A stretch of DNA of 64,000 nt from Sporobacter termitidis DSM 10068 (GCF_900130065.1 NZ_FQXV01000012.1:79730-143729); one strand, 5' to 3'. Shown: positions 8,496 to 17,115, counted from the first letter of the stretch. Program-made: numbers and translations. The notes: generated by a model not told the origin, from the letters alone.

Positions 8496-8720
8496 ATGGC
8501 CAGAAATAATCAGTTACTGAACCCGAAAGCCCGCGGCGCTCTGAACCGCCTGAAGATGGAGACGGCCAACGAAGTCGGCGTCAAGCTCAACGAGGGCTAC
8601 AATGGGGACATCAAGTCCAAGGACGCGGGCCAGATCGGCGGCAACATGGTGAAGAAAATGGTCCAGTCTTATGAAGACAAGGCCACGGGCAGCACCTCGA
8701 GCACCGGCAGCAACTCCTGA
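8496..8720 (+). CDS. Alpha/beta-type small acid-soluble spore protein
   Basis: 74 residues. It has the family features: an N-terminal LLNPKARGALNRLKMETANEVGV segment containing the germination-protease site region (METANEVGV), then EGYNGDIKSKDAGQIGGNMVKKMV, which matches the DNA-binding C-terminal motif (GYNGDL..GGEMVK in relatives). The tail is Ser/Thr rich. These proteins coat forespore DNA and protect it from damage. GAAGGAG lies 10 nt before the ATG. The sigma-G-like promoter and downstream terminator make it monocistronic. Confidence 0.95.
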   Translation: MARNNQLLNPKARGALNRLKMETANEVGVKLNEGYNGDIKSKDAGQIGGNMVKKMVQSYEDKATGSTSSTGSNS

Positions 8721-8733
8721 CACGTTTTGATAA

Positions 8734-8768
8734 AAAGCGCGCCTCACCGTCACGGTGGGGCGCGCTTT
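8734..8768 (+). terminator. Terminator of the SASP gene
   Basis: Long stem AAAGCGCGCC / GGCGCGCTTT with an inner CACCG/CGGTG. It lies 14 nt after the stop codon, and the structured repeat begins 6 nt later. Confidence 0.85.
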
Positions 8769-8774
8769 CAGGCC

Positions 8775-8956
8775 GTCGGATAAAGCCCTTCGGGCATTAT
8801 CCGACAAGGGGGCATGCAGCGCGCTCAGCCGCGCGCTGCATGAGAAGAGTCACTCCGGAGGCGCATGTCCTCCTGCGTGACAATTTTAAATTTATTTGCC
8901 GCTCCGGCGGCAAACTCTGCGAGGCTTTGCCCCTTGTATGCAGATTTTTGACAAGC
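8775..8956 (+). repeat. Structured ~185-bp dispersed repeat, copy 2
   Basis: Hairpins in order: GTCGGATAA / TTATCCGAC (8775-8805); GCATGCAGCGCGC / GCGCGCTGCATG; GTCAC / GTGAC enclosing GGAGG/CCTCC (8849-8881); a perfect 8-bp TTTGCCGC / GCGGCAAA (8895-8914); and a tail with CTCTGCGAGGCTTTGCCC..TATGCAG. It is very similar to copy 3 and more distant from copy 1. Confidence 0.85.
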
Positions 8957-9034
8957 GGCAAGCGGCTGGGGAGCGGCGGGCGATTCGTGAATCGCCCCTA
9001 CTTTCTATGCAGGGCCCAGAATCGCCCGCACTTT

Positions 9035-10201
9035 TCAGCTGTTCACCGCTTTTTCGAGCTGGGTCAGGGCCTTTTCGAGGACGCTGCGGGGGCAGGCGAT
9101 GTTGATGCGCTGGAAGCCGGTGCCGGCCGGGCCGAACATCAGCCCGCCGTCCAGCCAGAGTCCCGCCTTGTGCACGATGAGCCGCTCCAGCGCGTCGTCG
9201 TCAAGGCCCAGGTCTTTGAAGTCCAGCCAGACGAGATACGTGCCCTCCGGCTCGATGAGACGGACCTGCGGGAGCCGTTCTTTCAAAAATCCGTGTACAT
9301 AACCAAGATTTTCATTTAAGTACGATTTTAGAGCCTCCAGCCAGTTCCGCCCGCAAGTGTAGGCGGCCTTGCAGGCGACGATGCCCATGATGCCCAGCTG
9401 GCTGTAGCCGGTTTTTCCTATCTCGCGCCGGAACTGCAGGCGGAGCCTTTCGTCCGGGATAAAAATATTCGACACCTGCAGCCCCGCGAGATTGAACGTC
9501 TTCGTTGGCGCGGTACAGATAATGCTCAGCTTTTCAAATTCCGGCTTCAGGCTGGAAAAGACGATATGGCGGTGACCGGGATAGACGAAATCGGCGTGGA
9601 TCTCGTCCGAGACGACGAGGACGCCGTGCCTGAGACAGATATCGCCCAGCCTTGTCAGCTCCTCCGCCGTCCAGACGCGCCCGACGGGATTGTGCGGGCT
9701 GCAGAGGATAAAGAGCTTTACATTATTTTCCTTGATCTTGCGTTCAAAATCCTCAAAATCGATGGCGTACCGCCCCTCGGAATAGACAAGCTCGCTCACC
9801 ACCAGCTTCCTGTCGTTTTTCACGACGCTCTCCGTAAAGGGGTAATAAACGGGCTGCTGGATGATCACGCCGTCCCCCTCCCGCGTCAGCGCGCGGACGG
9901 CGGTGCTGATGGCAAAGACCACGCCCGGGGTTTTGACGAGCCACTCGGGCCTTACCTCCCAGCCGTGGCTCTCCTGGAACCAGCCCTTCAGCGCGTCGAA
10001 ATATTCCTCGCCGCTTTCGGAATAGCCGAAAATGCCGTGCCGGCTCTTCTCGGTCAGGGCCTCCAGCACGCAGTCCGGCGCGCGGAAGTCCATATCGGCC
10101 ACCCACAGGGGCAGGATTCCCTCCGGCTTACCGCGCTTTACGGCAAAATCGTATTTGAGGCTGTCCGTATTTCTTCTGTCGATAATCTTGTCAAAATTCA
10201 T
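9035..10201 (-). CDS. patB: MalY/PatB-type PLP aminotransferase (cystathionine beta-lyase)
   Basis: 388 residues. Fold-type I PLP enzyme of the MalY/PatB group, which cleaves cystathionine to homocysteine, pyruvate and ammonia. The family hallmarks are LPLWVADMDFRAP near residue 30, YY at 119-120, SPHNPVGRVW at 168-177, SDEIHADFVYPGH at 198-210 and the PLP lysine K234 in TAPTKTFNLAGLQ. GGGAG precedes the ATG. Its start lies 1 nt after the stop of the metB-like gene, so the two form an operon for transsulfuration. Some homologues also act as regulators or as aminotransferases, so substrate is inferred. Confidence 0.9.
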   Translation of the reverse strand: MNFDKIIDRRNTDSLKYDFAVKRGKPEGILPLWVADMDFRAPDCVLEALTEKSRHGIFGYSESGEEYFDALKGWFQESHGWEVRPEWLVKTPGVVFAISTAVRALTREGDGVIIQQPVYYPFTESVVKNDRKLVVSELVYSEGRYAIDFEDFERKIKENNVKLFILCSPHNPVGRVWTAEELTRLGDICLRHGVLVVSDEIHADFVYPGHRHIVFSSLKPEFEKLSIICTAPTKTFNLAGLQVSNIFIPDERLRLQFRREIGKTGYSQLGIMGIVACKAAYTCGRNWLEALKSYLNENLGYVHGFLKERLPQVRLIEPEGTYLVWLDFKDLGLDDDALERLIVHKAGLWLDGGLMFGPAGTGFQRINIACPRSVLEKALTQLEKAVNS

Positions 10202-10202
10202 A

Positions 10203-11339
10203 TTATTCTCCCAACGCCGCGCTTAAATCCGATATCAGGTCGCCGGCGGATTCCAGGCCGACGGACAGGCGCAGCAGCCTGTCGGTAATGCCTATCTTAA
10301 GCCGCTGCTCCTCCGGCACGTCGGCGTGCGTCTGCAGCAGCGGATAGGTGATGAGCGACTCCACGCCGCCCAGGCTCTCCGCGTACCGGATGAGCCGGAC
10401 CCGCTCCAGCAGCCGCACCGCCGTCGGCGCGTCCGCCGCCTCGAAGGAGATCATCGCCCCGAAGCCCGAGGCCTGGCGCTTTGAAATTTCGTAATGCGGA
10501 TGTGACGGCAGCCCCACGTAGTGCACGGCCTTGATCTTTTTCTGCTTTGTCAGCCATTGGGCTATAAGCAGCGCGGTTTCCTGCTGCTTTTCCATCCGGA
10601 TGGCCAGCGTTTTGATCCCCCGGAGGATCAGCCAGCTGTCGAACGGCGCCAGGCACGGCCCCACCGTCTTGTAGATGTACCGCAGGCGCTCGGCGACCTC
10701 CTTGCCGCCGGCCACGAGGAAGCCCGCCAGCGTGTCGTTGTGGCCGCCTAAATATTTCGTCCCGCTGTGGACAATAATATCGGCGCCGAGGTCTATCGGC
10801 CGCTGGAAATACGGCGTCAAAAACGTGTTGTCCACGATGAGCAGCAGGCCCTTTTCCCTGCATATGCCCGCGATGGCCGCGATGTCGCTGACCTGCATCA
10901 TCGGGTTCGTCGGCGTCTCGACGAAGACAGCCTTCGTCTCGGGCGTCAGGGCCGCTCTGATCTCGTCCAGGTTCGACGTGTTGACGAGGTCGAAGCTCAG
11001 GCCGTTTTTGACGGAGATGCCGTAAAAATACCGGTGCGTCCCACCGTACAGGTCGTCGGAGGCGACGATGCGGTCCCCCGGCGAAAAGAGCTCCAGCAGC
11101 GTCCCGATGGCGGCCATGCCCGAGGCAAACGCCATCGCGTCCACCCCGTTTTCGAGCCCGGCGACCGTTTTTTCCAGGTGCTCCCGCGTCGGATTCTGGA
11201 CGCGGGTATAGTCAAAGCCCGTCGACCGCCCGACGCCCGGATGCGCGAAGGTGGCCGACTGGTAGATCGGCACGCTCACCGCGCCCGTGGTGTCGTAGGC
11301 GGCGCCGTCTCCGTGAATGCATTTGGTCTGAATATCCAT
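10203..11339 (-). CDS. Cystathionine gamma-synthase/lyase family PLP enzyme
   Basis: 378 residues, usual length for the Cys/Met metabolism PLP family. Seen are YTRVQNPTREHLE at about 45-56, ASGMAAIGTLL, ETPTNPMMQV, VDNTFLTPYFQRP and the PLP lysine K195 in HSGTKYLGGHND. The family includes MetB, MetC, MccB and O-acetylhomoserine lyases; sequence alone does not settle which. Next to patB and cysK, a role in making cystathionine (synthase) or breaking it to cysteine is likely. The upstream Rrf2 gene ends in a terminator just before it, so this gene probably has its own promoter. Confidence 0.88.
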   Translation of the reverse strand: MDIQTKCIHGDGAAYDTTGAVSVPIYQSATFAHPGVGRSTGFDYTRVQNPTREHLEKTVAGLENGVDAMAFASGMAAIGTLLELFSPGDRIVASDDLYGGTHRYFYGISVKNGLSFDLVNTSNLDEIRAALTPETKAVFVETPTNPMMQVSDIAAIAGICREKGLLLIVDNTFLTPYFQRPIDLGADIIVHSGTKYLGGHNDTLAGFLVAGGKEVAERLRYIYKTVGPCLAPFDSWLILRGIKTLAIRMEKQQETALLIAQWLTKQKKIKAVHYVGLPSHPHYEISKRQASGFGAMISFEAADAPTAVRLLERVRLIRYAESLGGVESLITYPLLQTHADVPEEQRLKIGITDRLLRLSVGLESAGDLISDLSAALGE

Positions 11340-11382
11340 TTTAACCTTTTAACCTCCCATGGGATGGAACAAAACAATGCTG

Positions 11383-11405
11383 AAAAAACCTCCCTGTCCG
11401 GGAGG
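11383..11405 (-). terminator. Terminator of the Rrf2/CymR-like gene
   Basis: On the minus strand GCCTCCC ggaca GGGAGG followed by six T. It lies between the Rrf2 gene and the metB-like gene and separates their transcripts. Confidence 0.9.
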
Positions 11406-11451
11406 CTTCCCGTCAAATTCCGGCCGCCTTTGCCGGCGGCCTTATACAATA

Positions 11452-11898
11452 TTAGATATAGAACATCAGCGCGTCGTCCGACTTGTACTTCTCCGCCTCG
11501 AGGACGAGGTCGTAGAGCGTGACGGCCTGCATGCTGCTTTTGAGCGCCGCTTCGATCTTCTCGAAAACAGCCGTCTGCATGGCTTTTTCGATATCCGGCG
11601 CGCTGTCCGGCACGGTGGCCTCGCTGGGCTCGAACAGCGTCAGCTCGACGGCGGACAGAATGTCGTACAGGGTGATCTCGCGGGGCATTCGGGCAAGCTG
11701 ATATCCGCCCTGGGCACCCTTGACAGAGTTGACGATACCCCCGCGCTTTAACAGCGAGAAGACCTGCTCCAGATAAATTTTAGAAATCCCGAGTTTTTCA
11801 GAAATGCTCAAGACCGTCGTACACTCGCCCTTGCCGTAATCCTCCGCCAGGCTGATCGTCGATGCCAGCGCATAGCGGCCCTTCGCTGAGATTCTCAT
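11452..11898 (-). CDS. Rrf2 family regulator, CymR-like
   Basis: 148 residues. The N-terminal winged helix starts MRISAKGRYALAS and includes ISEKLGISKIYLEQVFSLLKRGGIV and VKGAQGGYQLAR. There are no cysteines in the region where IscR binds its Fe-S cluster, so this is a non-cluster Rrf2 protein like CymR, the repressor of cysteine metabolism that works with CysK in Bacillota. Its position between the metB-like/patB operon and a divergent cysK supports that. It is the only one of the two Rrf2 proteins here without cluster ligands. Confidence 0.85.
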   Translation of the reverse strand: MRISAKGRYALASTISLAEDYGKGECTTVLSISEKLGISKIYLEQVFSLLKRGGIVNSVKGAQGGYQLARMPREITLYDILSAVELTLFEPSEATVPDSAPDIEKAMQTAVFEKIEAALKSSMQAVTLYDLVLEAEKYKSDDALMFYI

Positions 11899-12067
11899 AA
11901 ATCAACGCTCCGTTTCACTGCTGTAAGTCTCGCCCTTCCGGGCGGAATGACGTTAACTTATTGCATATATTACCTCTAGGTTTTGTATCAATCTTATTCA
12001 ATATGTGCGCTTTTGTCAATGTTTTATTAATCATATAAAATTACTATAAATTATTTCCGAAAACCCC

Positions 12068-12096
12068 TTGACAAATCACAATAGCGGGAATAGACT
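12068..12096 (+). promoter_or_regulatory. Sigma-A promoter of cysK
   Basis: -35 TTGACA, 17-bp spacer, -10 TAGACT, about 50 nt before the start codon. The surrounding 250-bp divergent region is AT-rich and would hold the CymR-type operator, but I cannot assign its exact site. Confidence 0.6.
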
Positions 12097-12147
12097 ATAA
12101 CATATCAAACATATATGAATTATATTTTGTAATTGGAGGTCTTTTCA

Positions 12148-13080
12148 ATGTCTAAAGTTTATAAAAGCCTGACGGACCTTATCGGCAAAACGCCGCTCCT
12201 GGAGCTCACCAACTATAATAAAAAGCACGGTCTGGGCGCCACCGTCATCGGCAAGCTCGAGTACTTTAACCCCGCCGGCAGCGTCAAGGACAGGATCGCC
12301 AAGGCGATGATCGACGACGCCGAGGCTCAGGGCCTTTTGAAGCCGGACTCGGTCATCATCGAGCCGACCAGCGGCAACACGGGCATCGGACTTGCTTCCG
12401 TCGCCGCGGCCAGGGGCTACAGGATCATCCTCACCATGCCGGAGACCATGAGCGTTGAACGCCGGAACCTTCTGAAGGCCTACGGCGCGGAGCTCGTCCT
12501 CACCGAGGGCGCCAAGGGCATGAAGGGCGCCATCGCCAAGGCTGACGAGCTGGCGAAGGAAATCCCCCATTCGTTCATCCCCGGCCAGTTCGTCAACCCC
12601 GCCAACCCGAAGGTCCACAAGGAGACGACGGGTCCCGAAATCTGGGAGGACACGGACGGCAAGGTCGACATCCTGGTGGCCGGTATCGGCACCGGCGGCA
12701 CCATCACCGGCGCCGGCGAATACCTGAAATCCAAGAATCCGAACGTCAAGGTCGTCGCCGTCGAGCCCTTCGATTCGCCCGTTTTGTCCGAGGGCCGCTC
12801 CGGCTCCCACAAAATTCAGGGCATCGGCGCCGGCTTTGTCCCCGACGTTCTGAACACAAAGGTTTATGACGAGATCATCCCCGTCAAGAACGAGGACGCT
12901 TTCGTCACCGGCCGGGAGCTCTCCAAAACGGAAGGCCTGCTCATCGGCATCTCCTCCGGCGCCGCCGCCTGGGCTGCCACGGAGCTTGCCAAACGCCCGG
13001 AAAACAAGGGAAAGACGATCGTCGCCATCCTCCCCGACACCGGCGAGCGCTACCTGTCAACGGCGCTGTTTTCGGAATAA
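12148..13080 (+). CDS. cysK: Cysteine synthase (O-acetylserine sulfhydrylase)
   Basis: 310 residues. Fold-type II PLP enzyme making cysteine from O-acetylserine and sulfide. The PLP lysine is K47 in [14 protein letters not shown]. The substrate loop is [12 protein letters not shown], the phosphate cradle [12 protein letters not shown], and the C-terminal part has [13 protein letters not shown] and [14 protein letters not shown] 12148 follows TTGGAGG; an upstream TTG is only part of that ribosome site. It is divergent from the CymR-like gene and has its own promoter and terminator. In Bacillota CysK can form a regulatory complex with CymR. Confidence 0.97.
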   Translation: MSKVYKSLTDLIGKTPLLELTNYNKKHGLGATVIGKLEYFNPAGSVKDRIAKAMIDDAEAQGLLKPDSVIIEPTSGNTGIGLASVAAARGYRIILTMPETMSVERRNLLKAYGAELVLTEGAKGMKGAIAKADELAKEIPHSFIPGQFVNPANPKVHKETTGPEIWEDTDGKVDILVAGIGTGGTITGAGEYLKSKNPNVKVVAVEPFDSPVLSEGRSGSHKIQGIGAGFVPDVLNTKVYDEIIPVKNEDAFVTGRELSKTEGLLIGISSGAAAWAATELAKRPENKGKTIVAILPDTGERYLSTALFSE

Positions 13081-13099
13081 GCGACATAACGACATATCT

Positions 13100-13128
13100 G
13101 GAGGACGGTTTATGGCCGTCCTCCTTTT
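13100..13128 (+). terminator. Terminator of cysK
   Basis: 9-bp stem GGAGGACGG / CCGTCCTCC followed by TTTT, 20 nt after the stop. Confidence 0.92.
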
Positions 13129-13208
13129 GCGTTGCGCCGCTATTACCCCTCATGCCGGATGAACCCCCGCTCTGCACGCCCAAAGTATCTTGAGATGCCC
13201 CAAAGTAT

Positions 13209-13237
13209 TGTCATTCCCGCGAAGGCGGGAATCCACG
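13209..13237 (+). repeat. Palindromic ATTCCCGCG unit, single copy
   Basis: Same family as 3555-3583, ending ATCCACG. Confidence 0.85.
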
Positions 13238-13565
13238 TTCCCCGTCCCTCTGCCCACGGGCCACCGCCGCGCCGACAGGAGTGGGCGAACACAGTTCGCC
13301 CCTACGATGACAATCCATGCCGTCCGCATCCTATTTCGCGCCGCAACCGCCAACCTTGCCGGACGCGCCATCGCAGCAGGACGACGGGCGATTGATAATC
13401 GCCCCTACAGGCATCGGCAAGGTTTTGCACCTTGAGAATGTCTCCTATGCCATTCCGTTTCCCGCAGCACAACGCCGAAACGAACGAAGTGCCAAGGGCC
13501 CCCGCAATATACGCGGACGCACCCCGTAGGGGCGATTATCAATCGCCCGTCCGCCCAGAGTTACA

Positions 13566-13599
13566 ATATATCTATCAGATATATATCTTATAGATATAT
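13566..13599. repeat. 34-bp AT palindrome resembling the PadR operator
   Basis: Arms ATATATCTAT / ATAGATATAT around AGATATATATCT. Length and centre are the same as in the palindrome at 7171-7204, with about 26 of 34 positions identical. The nearest downstream gene starts more than 500 bp away. Confidence 0.65.
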
Positions 13600-13784
13600 C
13601 ACGCTATACCCTTCAGCCCTGTAACATTGCTGCACTGCGCATTGGGGAGGGCAGACACAAGGTCAAGGTCTGCCCCTACGCGGAGCGTGGGACGGCGGCC
13701 TCGCGCAGAGGGCTCAGGGGAATGGGACGCCGCCCTCTGCGTCCCACCGTTCGTACCATGGGGAACGGGCCGCCGAAGGGGGCA

Positions 13785-13832
13785 GATCGACGGCGGGCCG
13801 GGTCGTCCCGCCCTACGGGGTGCGGTAAACTA
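13785..13832 (+). repeat. Dispersed repeat shared with 15725-15772
   Basis: CGACGGCGGGCCGGGTCGTC, then CCGCCCTACGG and GTGCGGTAAACTAT. The second copy differs in a few bases. Confidence 0.75.
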
Positions 13833-14069
13833 TGTCCTGCGGGCTGCGGACATGGTACCCATCTGCGGCGTCGACAAGAACGGCGGGAGCAAGCCCCCGC
13901 CCTACCGTATATCGATGTTCGAAGCAAAAATACCAGTTCCCACCGTATATCGATGTTCAAAGCAAAGATACCAGTTCCCGTCCTTGGCACGGGTCGCAGA
14001 CCCGTCGCCATACCTTCAATGGGTCATAGGGCGAAGCCCTATACCTTTATCGGGCGGGCGGGTGGGGGC

Positions 14070-14098
14070 TTGAATTCCTATAATTCATACTGTAAAAT
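14070..14098 (+). promoter_or_regulatory. Sigma-A promoter of the iscR-like gene
   Basis: -35 TTGAAT, 17-bp spacer, -10 TAAAAT, 26 nt before the ATG. Any autoregulatory IscR site should overlap it. Confidence 0.65.
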
Positions 14099-14123
14099 GG
14101 TAAATACGAAAGGATGATGCATT

Positions 14124-14576
14124 ATGAAGATCTCGACGAGAGGCCGATACGCCATCCGGCTGATGCTGGACCTGGCGCAGAGCGGCGGCGATCATTATGT
14201 CACCATCAAGAGCATATCCGAGCGGCAGGACATTTCGAGCAAGTACCTCGAGCAGATCATCTCCATCCTGAATCGGGCCGGATACGTCAAAAGCGTTCGC
14301 GGCTCCCAGGGCGGCTATAAGCTCGCGCGACCCCCGGAGGAATACACCGTGGGCATGATTTTGCGGCTCATTGAGGGCAGCCTCGTGCCGGTCTCCTGTA
14401 TGGACGACGAGCCGAACCAGTGCCCCCACTGCGAAACCTGCGTCACCCTGGATGTCTGGAAGCAGATCGACGAGGCCGTGAGCGGCGTTGTGGACAACAT
14501 CACGCTGGCGGACCTGGCCAAAAAAGAAAGCCTGAAGAACGCCTCAGCGCCGGCCGCGCCGGAATATCACATCTGA
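14124..14576 (+). CDS. Rrf2 family Fe-S cluster regulator, IscR-like
   Basis: 150 residues. A winged helix begins MKISTRGRYAIRLMLDLAQ and contains ISERQDISSKYLEQIISILNRAGYV and VRGSQGGYKLAR. The effector region has four cysteines, C92, C100, C103 and C106 (SCMDDEPNQCPHCETC), of which three can hold a 2Fe-2S cluster as in IscR. GAAAGGATG precedes the ATG. It heads a cluster with mnmA, nifS and nifU, so it most likely senses Fe-S status and controls cluster assembly. Confidence 0.88.
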   Translation: MKISTRGRYAIRLMLDLAQSGGDHYVTIKSISERQDISSKYLEQIISILNRAGYVKSVRGSQGGYKLARPPEEYTVGMILRLIEGSLVPVSCMDDEPNQCPHCETCVTLDVWKQIDEAVSGVVDNITLADLAKKESLKNASAPAAPEYHI

Positions 14577-14624
14577 CTTACTGCCGGGCGGACGATACAC
14601 CGCCCGAGAACCGGGAGCGTATCG

Positions 14625-15701
14625 ATGACTCAAAGCGTTATGATCGCCATGAGCGGCGGCGTGGACAGCTCCGTGGCCGCTGTCCTGCTCCTTGAGCAGG
14701 GCTGCCGCGTCGTCGGCGCCACGCTCAAGCTTTTTTCAAACGACGATATCGGCCTGGACCCGTCCTCCAGAACCTGCTGTTCCCTCAGCGACGTGGAGGA
14801 CGCGCGCAGCGTGGCCTACCGCCTGAATATCGACCACTTTGTCTTCAACTTCGGGGACGAGTTCAACCGGGACGTCATTGCCCGGTTTGCCGAGGCCTAT
14901 CTGCAGGGCCGGACGCCGAACCCGTGCATCGACTGCAACAGGTTCATCAAATTCGACAAGCTGTTGGAGCGCGCGCGGCTTTTGGGCGTGGATCATATCG
15001 CCACCGGGCACTACGCGCAGGTGGCCCGGGACGAAAATACGGGCCGCTGGCTGCTGAAAAAATCAGCCGACGCCTCCAAGGACCAGACGTACGTCCTCGC
15101 CGCGCTCACCCAGGAGCAGCTCAGCCGGACGCTCTTCCCTCTCGGCGGCCTGACGAAGGGCGCGGTGCGCGCCATCGCGGCGGAACGCGGGCTCATCAAC
15201 GCCAAAAAGCCGGACAGCCAGGACATCTGCTTCGTGCCGGACGGCGACTACGCGGCCTTTATCGAAAACGTGCTGGGCTACAAAAGCGTTCCCGGCAATT
15301 TCACCGACAGCGCCGGCCGGGTGCTGGGCACCCACAAGGGGATCATCCACTACACCATCGGCCAGCGCCGCGGCCTGGGCCTTGCCGCCGACCGGCCGAA
15401 ATACGTCATAGGCAAGGACCTCGCCGCAAACACCGTCGTCGTCGGCGACGAGGAGGAGCTCTATTCCCCCGCCATGACCGTTGGGGACCTCAACCTCATC
15501 GCCGTTGAAAGCATCCCGGCGCCCATGCGCGCCACCGTCAAAACGCGCTACAGCCAGAAGGAGACGCCCGCCACCCTCTATCCGCCCGAAAACGGCCGGA
15601 TGACCGTCGTGTTCGATCGGCCCCAGCGCGCCGTCACCTCCGGCCAGGCCGCTGTTTTTTACGACGGTGATACCGTCCTCGGCGGCGGCACCATCGTCTG
15701 A
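14625..15701 (+). CDS. mnmA: tRNA-specific 2-thiouridylase MnmA
   Basis: 358 residues, normal length. Makes 2-thiouridine at the wobble position of Lys, Glu and Gln tRNAs using sulfur passed from a cysteine desulfurase. The PP-loop ATP motif is AMSGGVDSSVAA near the N-terminus. The catalytic cysteines lie in NPCIDCNR and KPDSQDICFVPDGDY. HYTIGQRRGLG and SGQAAVFYDGDTVLGGG mark the C-terminal barrels. It is 48 nt after the iscR-like gene, and the desulfurase nifS follows, so its sulfur donor is encoded next door. Confidence 0.96.
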   Translation: MTQSVMIAMSGGVDSSVAAVLLLEQGCRVVGATLKLFSNDDIGLDPSSRTCCSLSDVEDARSVAYRLNIDHFVFNFGDEFNRDVIARFAEAYLQGRTPNPCIDCNRFIKFDKLLERARLLGVDHIATGHYAQVARDENTGRWLLKKSADASKDQTYVLAALTQEQLSRTLFPLGGLTKGAVRAIAAERGLINAKKPDSQDICFVPDGDYAAFIENVLGYKSVPGNFTDSAGRVLGTHKGIIHYTIGQRRGLGLAADRPKYVIGKDLAANTVVVGDEEELYSPAMTVGDLNLIAVESIPAPMRATVKTRYSQKETPATLYPPENGRMTVVFDRPQRAVTSGQAAVFYDGDTVLGGGTIV

Positions 15702-15724
15702 CACGGCGGGCGGCAGATGCCCCA

Positions 15725-15772
15725 ATAACGACGGCGGGCCGGGTCGTCCCGCCCTACGGCGTGCGGTAAACT
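15725..15772 (+). repeat. Dispersed repeat shared with 13785-13832
   Basis: CGACGGCGGGCCGGGTCGTC, CCGCCCTACGG and GTGCGGTAAACTAT. It occupies the gap between mnmA and the nifS promoter. Confidence 0.75.
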
Positions 15773-15842
15773 ATAGCGTTTGCGTCTATGTAGGGCACGG
15801 GCTCTGCCCTTGCCTCTGCCGGATGGGCGGGAAAACTTATGG

Positions 15843-15871
15843 TTGCAATCCCATTTTGGCTGTGATAAAAT
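15843..15871 (+). promoter_or_regulatory. Sigma-A promoter of nifS-nifU
   Basis: -35 TTGCAA, 17-bp spacer, -10 TAAAAT, 47 nt before nifS. It implies that nifSU can be expressed apart from mnmA. Confidence 0.7.
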
Positions 15872-15918
15872 CCTGTTAATCCTACTAAGATAATATGAAT
15901 TGAGTCGGGTGATTTACA

Positions 15919-17115
15919 ATGTCGAAAATTGTTTACGCGGACAACGCGGCGACGACCTTTCTGTCGAAGCACGCGCTTGAGGCAATGATGCCGTTCCTGA
16001 CGGACCAGCCGGGGAACGCCTCCACTGTCTACGCCTACGGGAGGGCCGCGAAGCGCGCCGTTGAGGACGCGCGTTCAAAGGTCGCGGCGGCCATTGGGGC
16101 AAAGCCCGAGGAGGTCTACTTCACGTCGGGCGGCACCGAATCGGACAACTGGGCCATCAAGGGCGTCGTCGAGCTCCGGAAAAACAAGGGCAAGCACATT
16201 ATTTCCACGGAAATCGAGCATCACGCCGTCCAGCATACGCTCCAGTATCTCGAAAAACAGGGGTACGAGGTCACCTACCTGAAGGTGGACCAGTACGGCA
16301 ACATCTCGCTCGACGACCTGCGCGCCGCCATTCGCCCGGACACGATACTTATCACGGTCATGACCGCCAACAACGAAATCGGGACCATCCTGCCGATCGC
16401 TGAAATCGGCGCCATCGCGCAGGAGAAGGGCATTTTGTTCCATACGGACGCCGTGCAGGCGGTGGGGCACATCCCCGTCAATGTATCGGAGATGAACGTC
16501 GACCTGCTCTCCCTGTCCGGCCATAAATTCAAGGGCCCGAAGGGCACCGGCGCGCTTTACATGAAAAAAGGGCTGCGCCTGCCGGCGCTTCTCCAGGGCG
16601 GCGGGCAGGAGCGCGGCGTGCGCTCCGGCACCGAAAACGTGCCCGGCATCGTCGGGCTGGGCGCCGCTCTCGAGGAGGCCACGGCCAACCTCGGCGAGAG
16701 CATGAAACGCCTTGCCGCCATGCGGGAAAAACTGGTGAAGGGCCTGACGGCGATTCCGTACACGCGCCTGACCGGCGACCCGGTGCACCGGCTGCCCGGT
16801 ATCGCGTCGTTCGTCTTCGAATGCGTGGAGGGCGAGTCGATGGTGCTGCTCCTGGACCAGAACGGCATCTGCGGCTCCTCCGGCTCCGCCTGCTCCTCCG
16901 GGTCGCTGGACCCGTCCCACGTGCTGATGGCCATCGGCCTCCCCCACGAGATCGCCCACGGCTCCCTGCGGCTGTCCCTGAACGAGGACAACACGGAGGA
17001 GGATATCGATTATCTTCTGGAAAAAATCCCGCCGGTCATTGAGCGTCTGCGGGCCATGTCCCCCCTCTGGGAAGACAAGATGGCCGGCATCGCGGCCGCG
17101 GCTGCTGCCAAATAA
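15919..17115 (+). CDS. nifS: Cysteine desulfurase NifS/IscS
   Basis: 398 residues. PLP enzyme that converts cysteine to alanine and carries a persulfide for Fe-S assembly and tRNA thiolation. Landmarks: YADNAATTFLSK at 6-17, FTSGGTESDNWAIKG near 68-82, H101-H102, HTDAVQAVGHIPV, the PLP lysine K203 in LSGHKFKGPKGTG and the active cysteine C325 in GSSGSACSSGSLDPSHVL. The loop around C325 is of the group I (NifS/IscS) type. nifU follows 28 nt downstream. Confidence 0.96.
   Translation: MSKIVYADNAATTFLSKHALEAMMPFLTDQPGNASTVYAYGRAAKRAVEDARSKVAAAIGAKPEEVYFTSGGTESDNWAIKGVVELRKNKGKHIISTEIEHHAVQHTLQYLEKQGYEVTYLKVDQYGNISLDDLRAAIRPDTILITVMTANNEIGTILPIAEIGAIAQEKGILFHTDAVQAVGHIPVNVSEMNVDLLSLSGHKFKGPKGTGALYMKKGLRLPALLQGGGQERGVRSGTENVPGIVGLGAALEEATANLGESMKRLAAMREKLVKGLTAIPYTRLTGDPVHRLPGIASFVFECVEGESMVLLLDQNGICGSSGSACSSGSLDPSHVLMAIGLPHEIAHGSLRLSLNEDNTEEDIDYLLEKIPPVIERLRAMSPLWEDKMAGIAAAAAAK

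Larger units (their letters stand above)
13129..14069. other. Long gene-free repeat-rich stretch
   Basis: About 940 bp with no credible gene. It contains an ATTCCCGCG palindromic unit (13209-13237), several hairpins ending CGCCCCTAC or starting GTAGGGGCG (about 13281-13307, 13382-13411, 13526-13553), a 34-bp AT palindrome (13566-13599), a block shared with 15725-15772 (13785-13832), and a duplicated ATATCGATGTTC..AGCAAA..TACCAGTTCCC segment (about 13907-13979). Open frames here are short and low complexity. Confidence 0.7.

Noticed and set aside
11899..12147. T-box or SAM riboswitch in front of cysK
   Set aside because: The leader after the predicted promoter is only about 50 nt, with no terminator/antiterminator pair or T-box motif.
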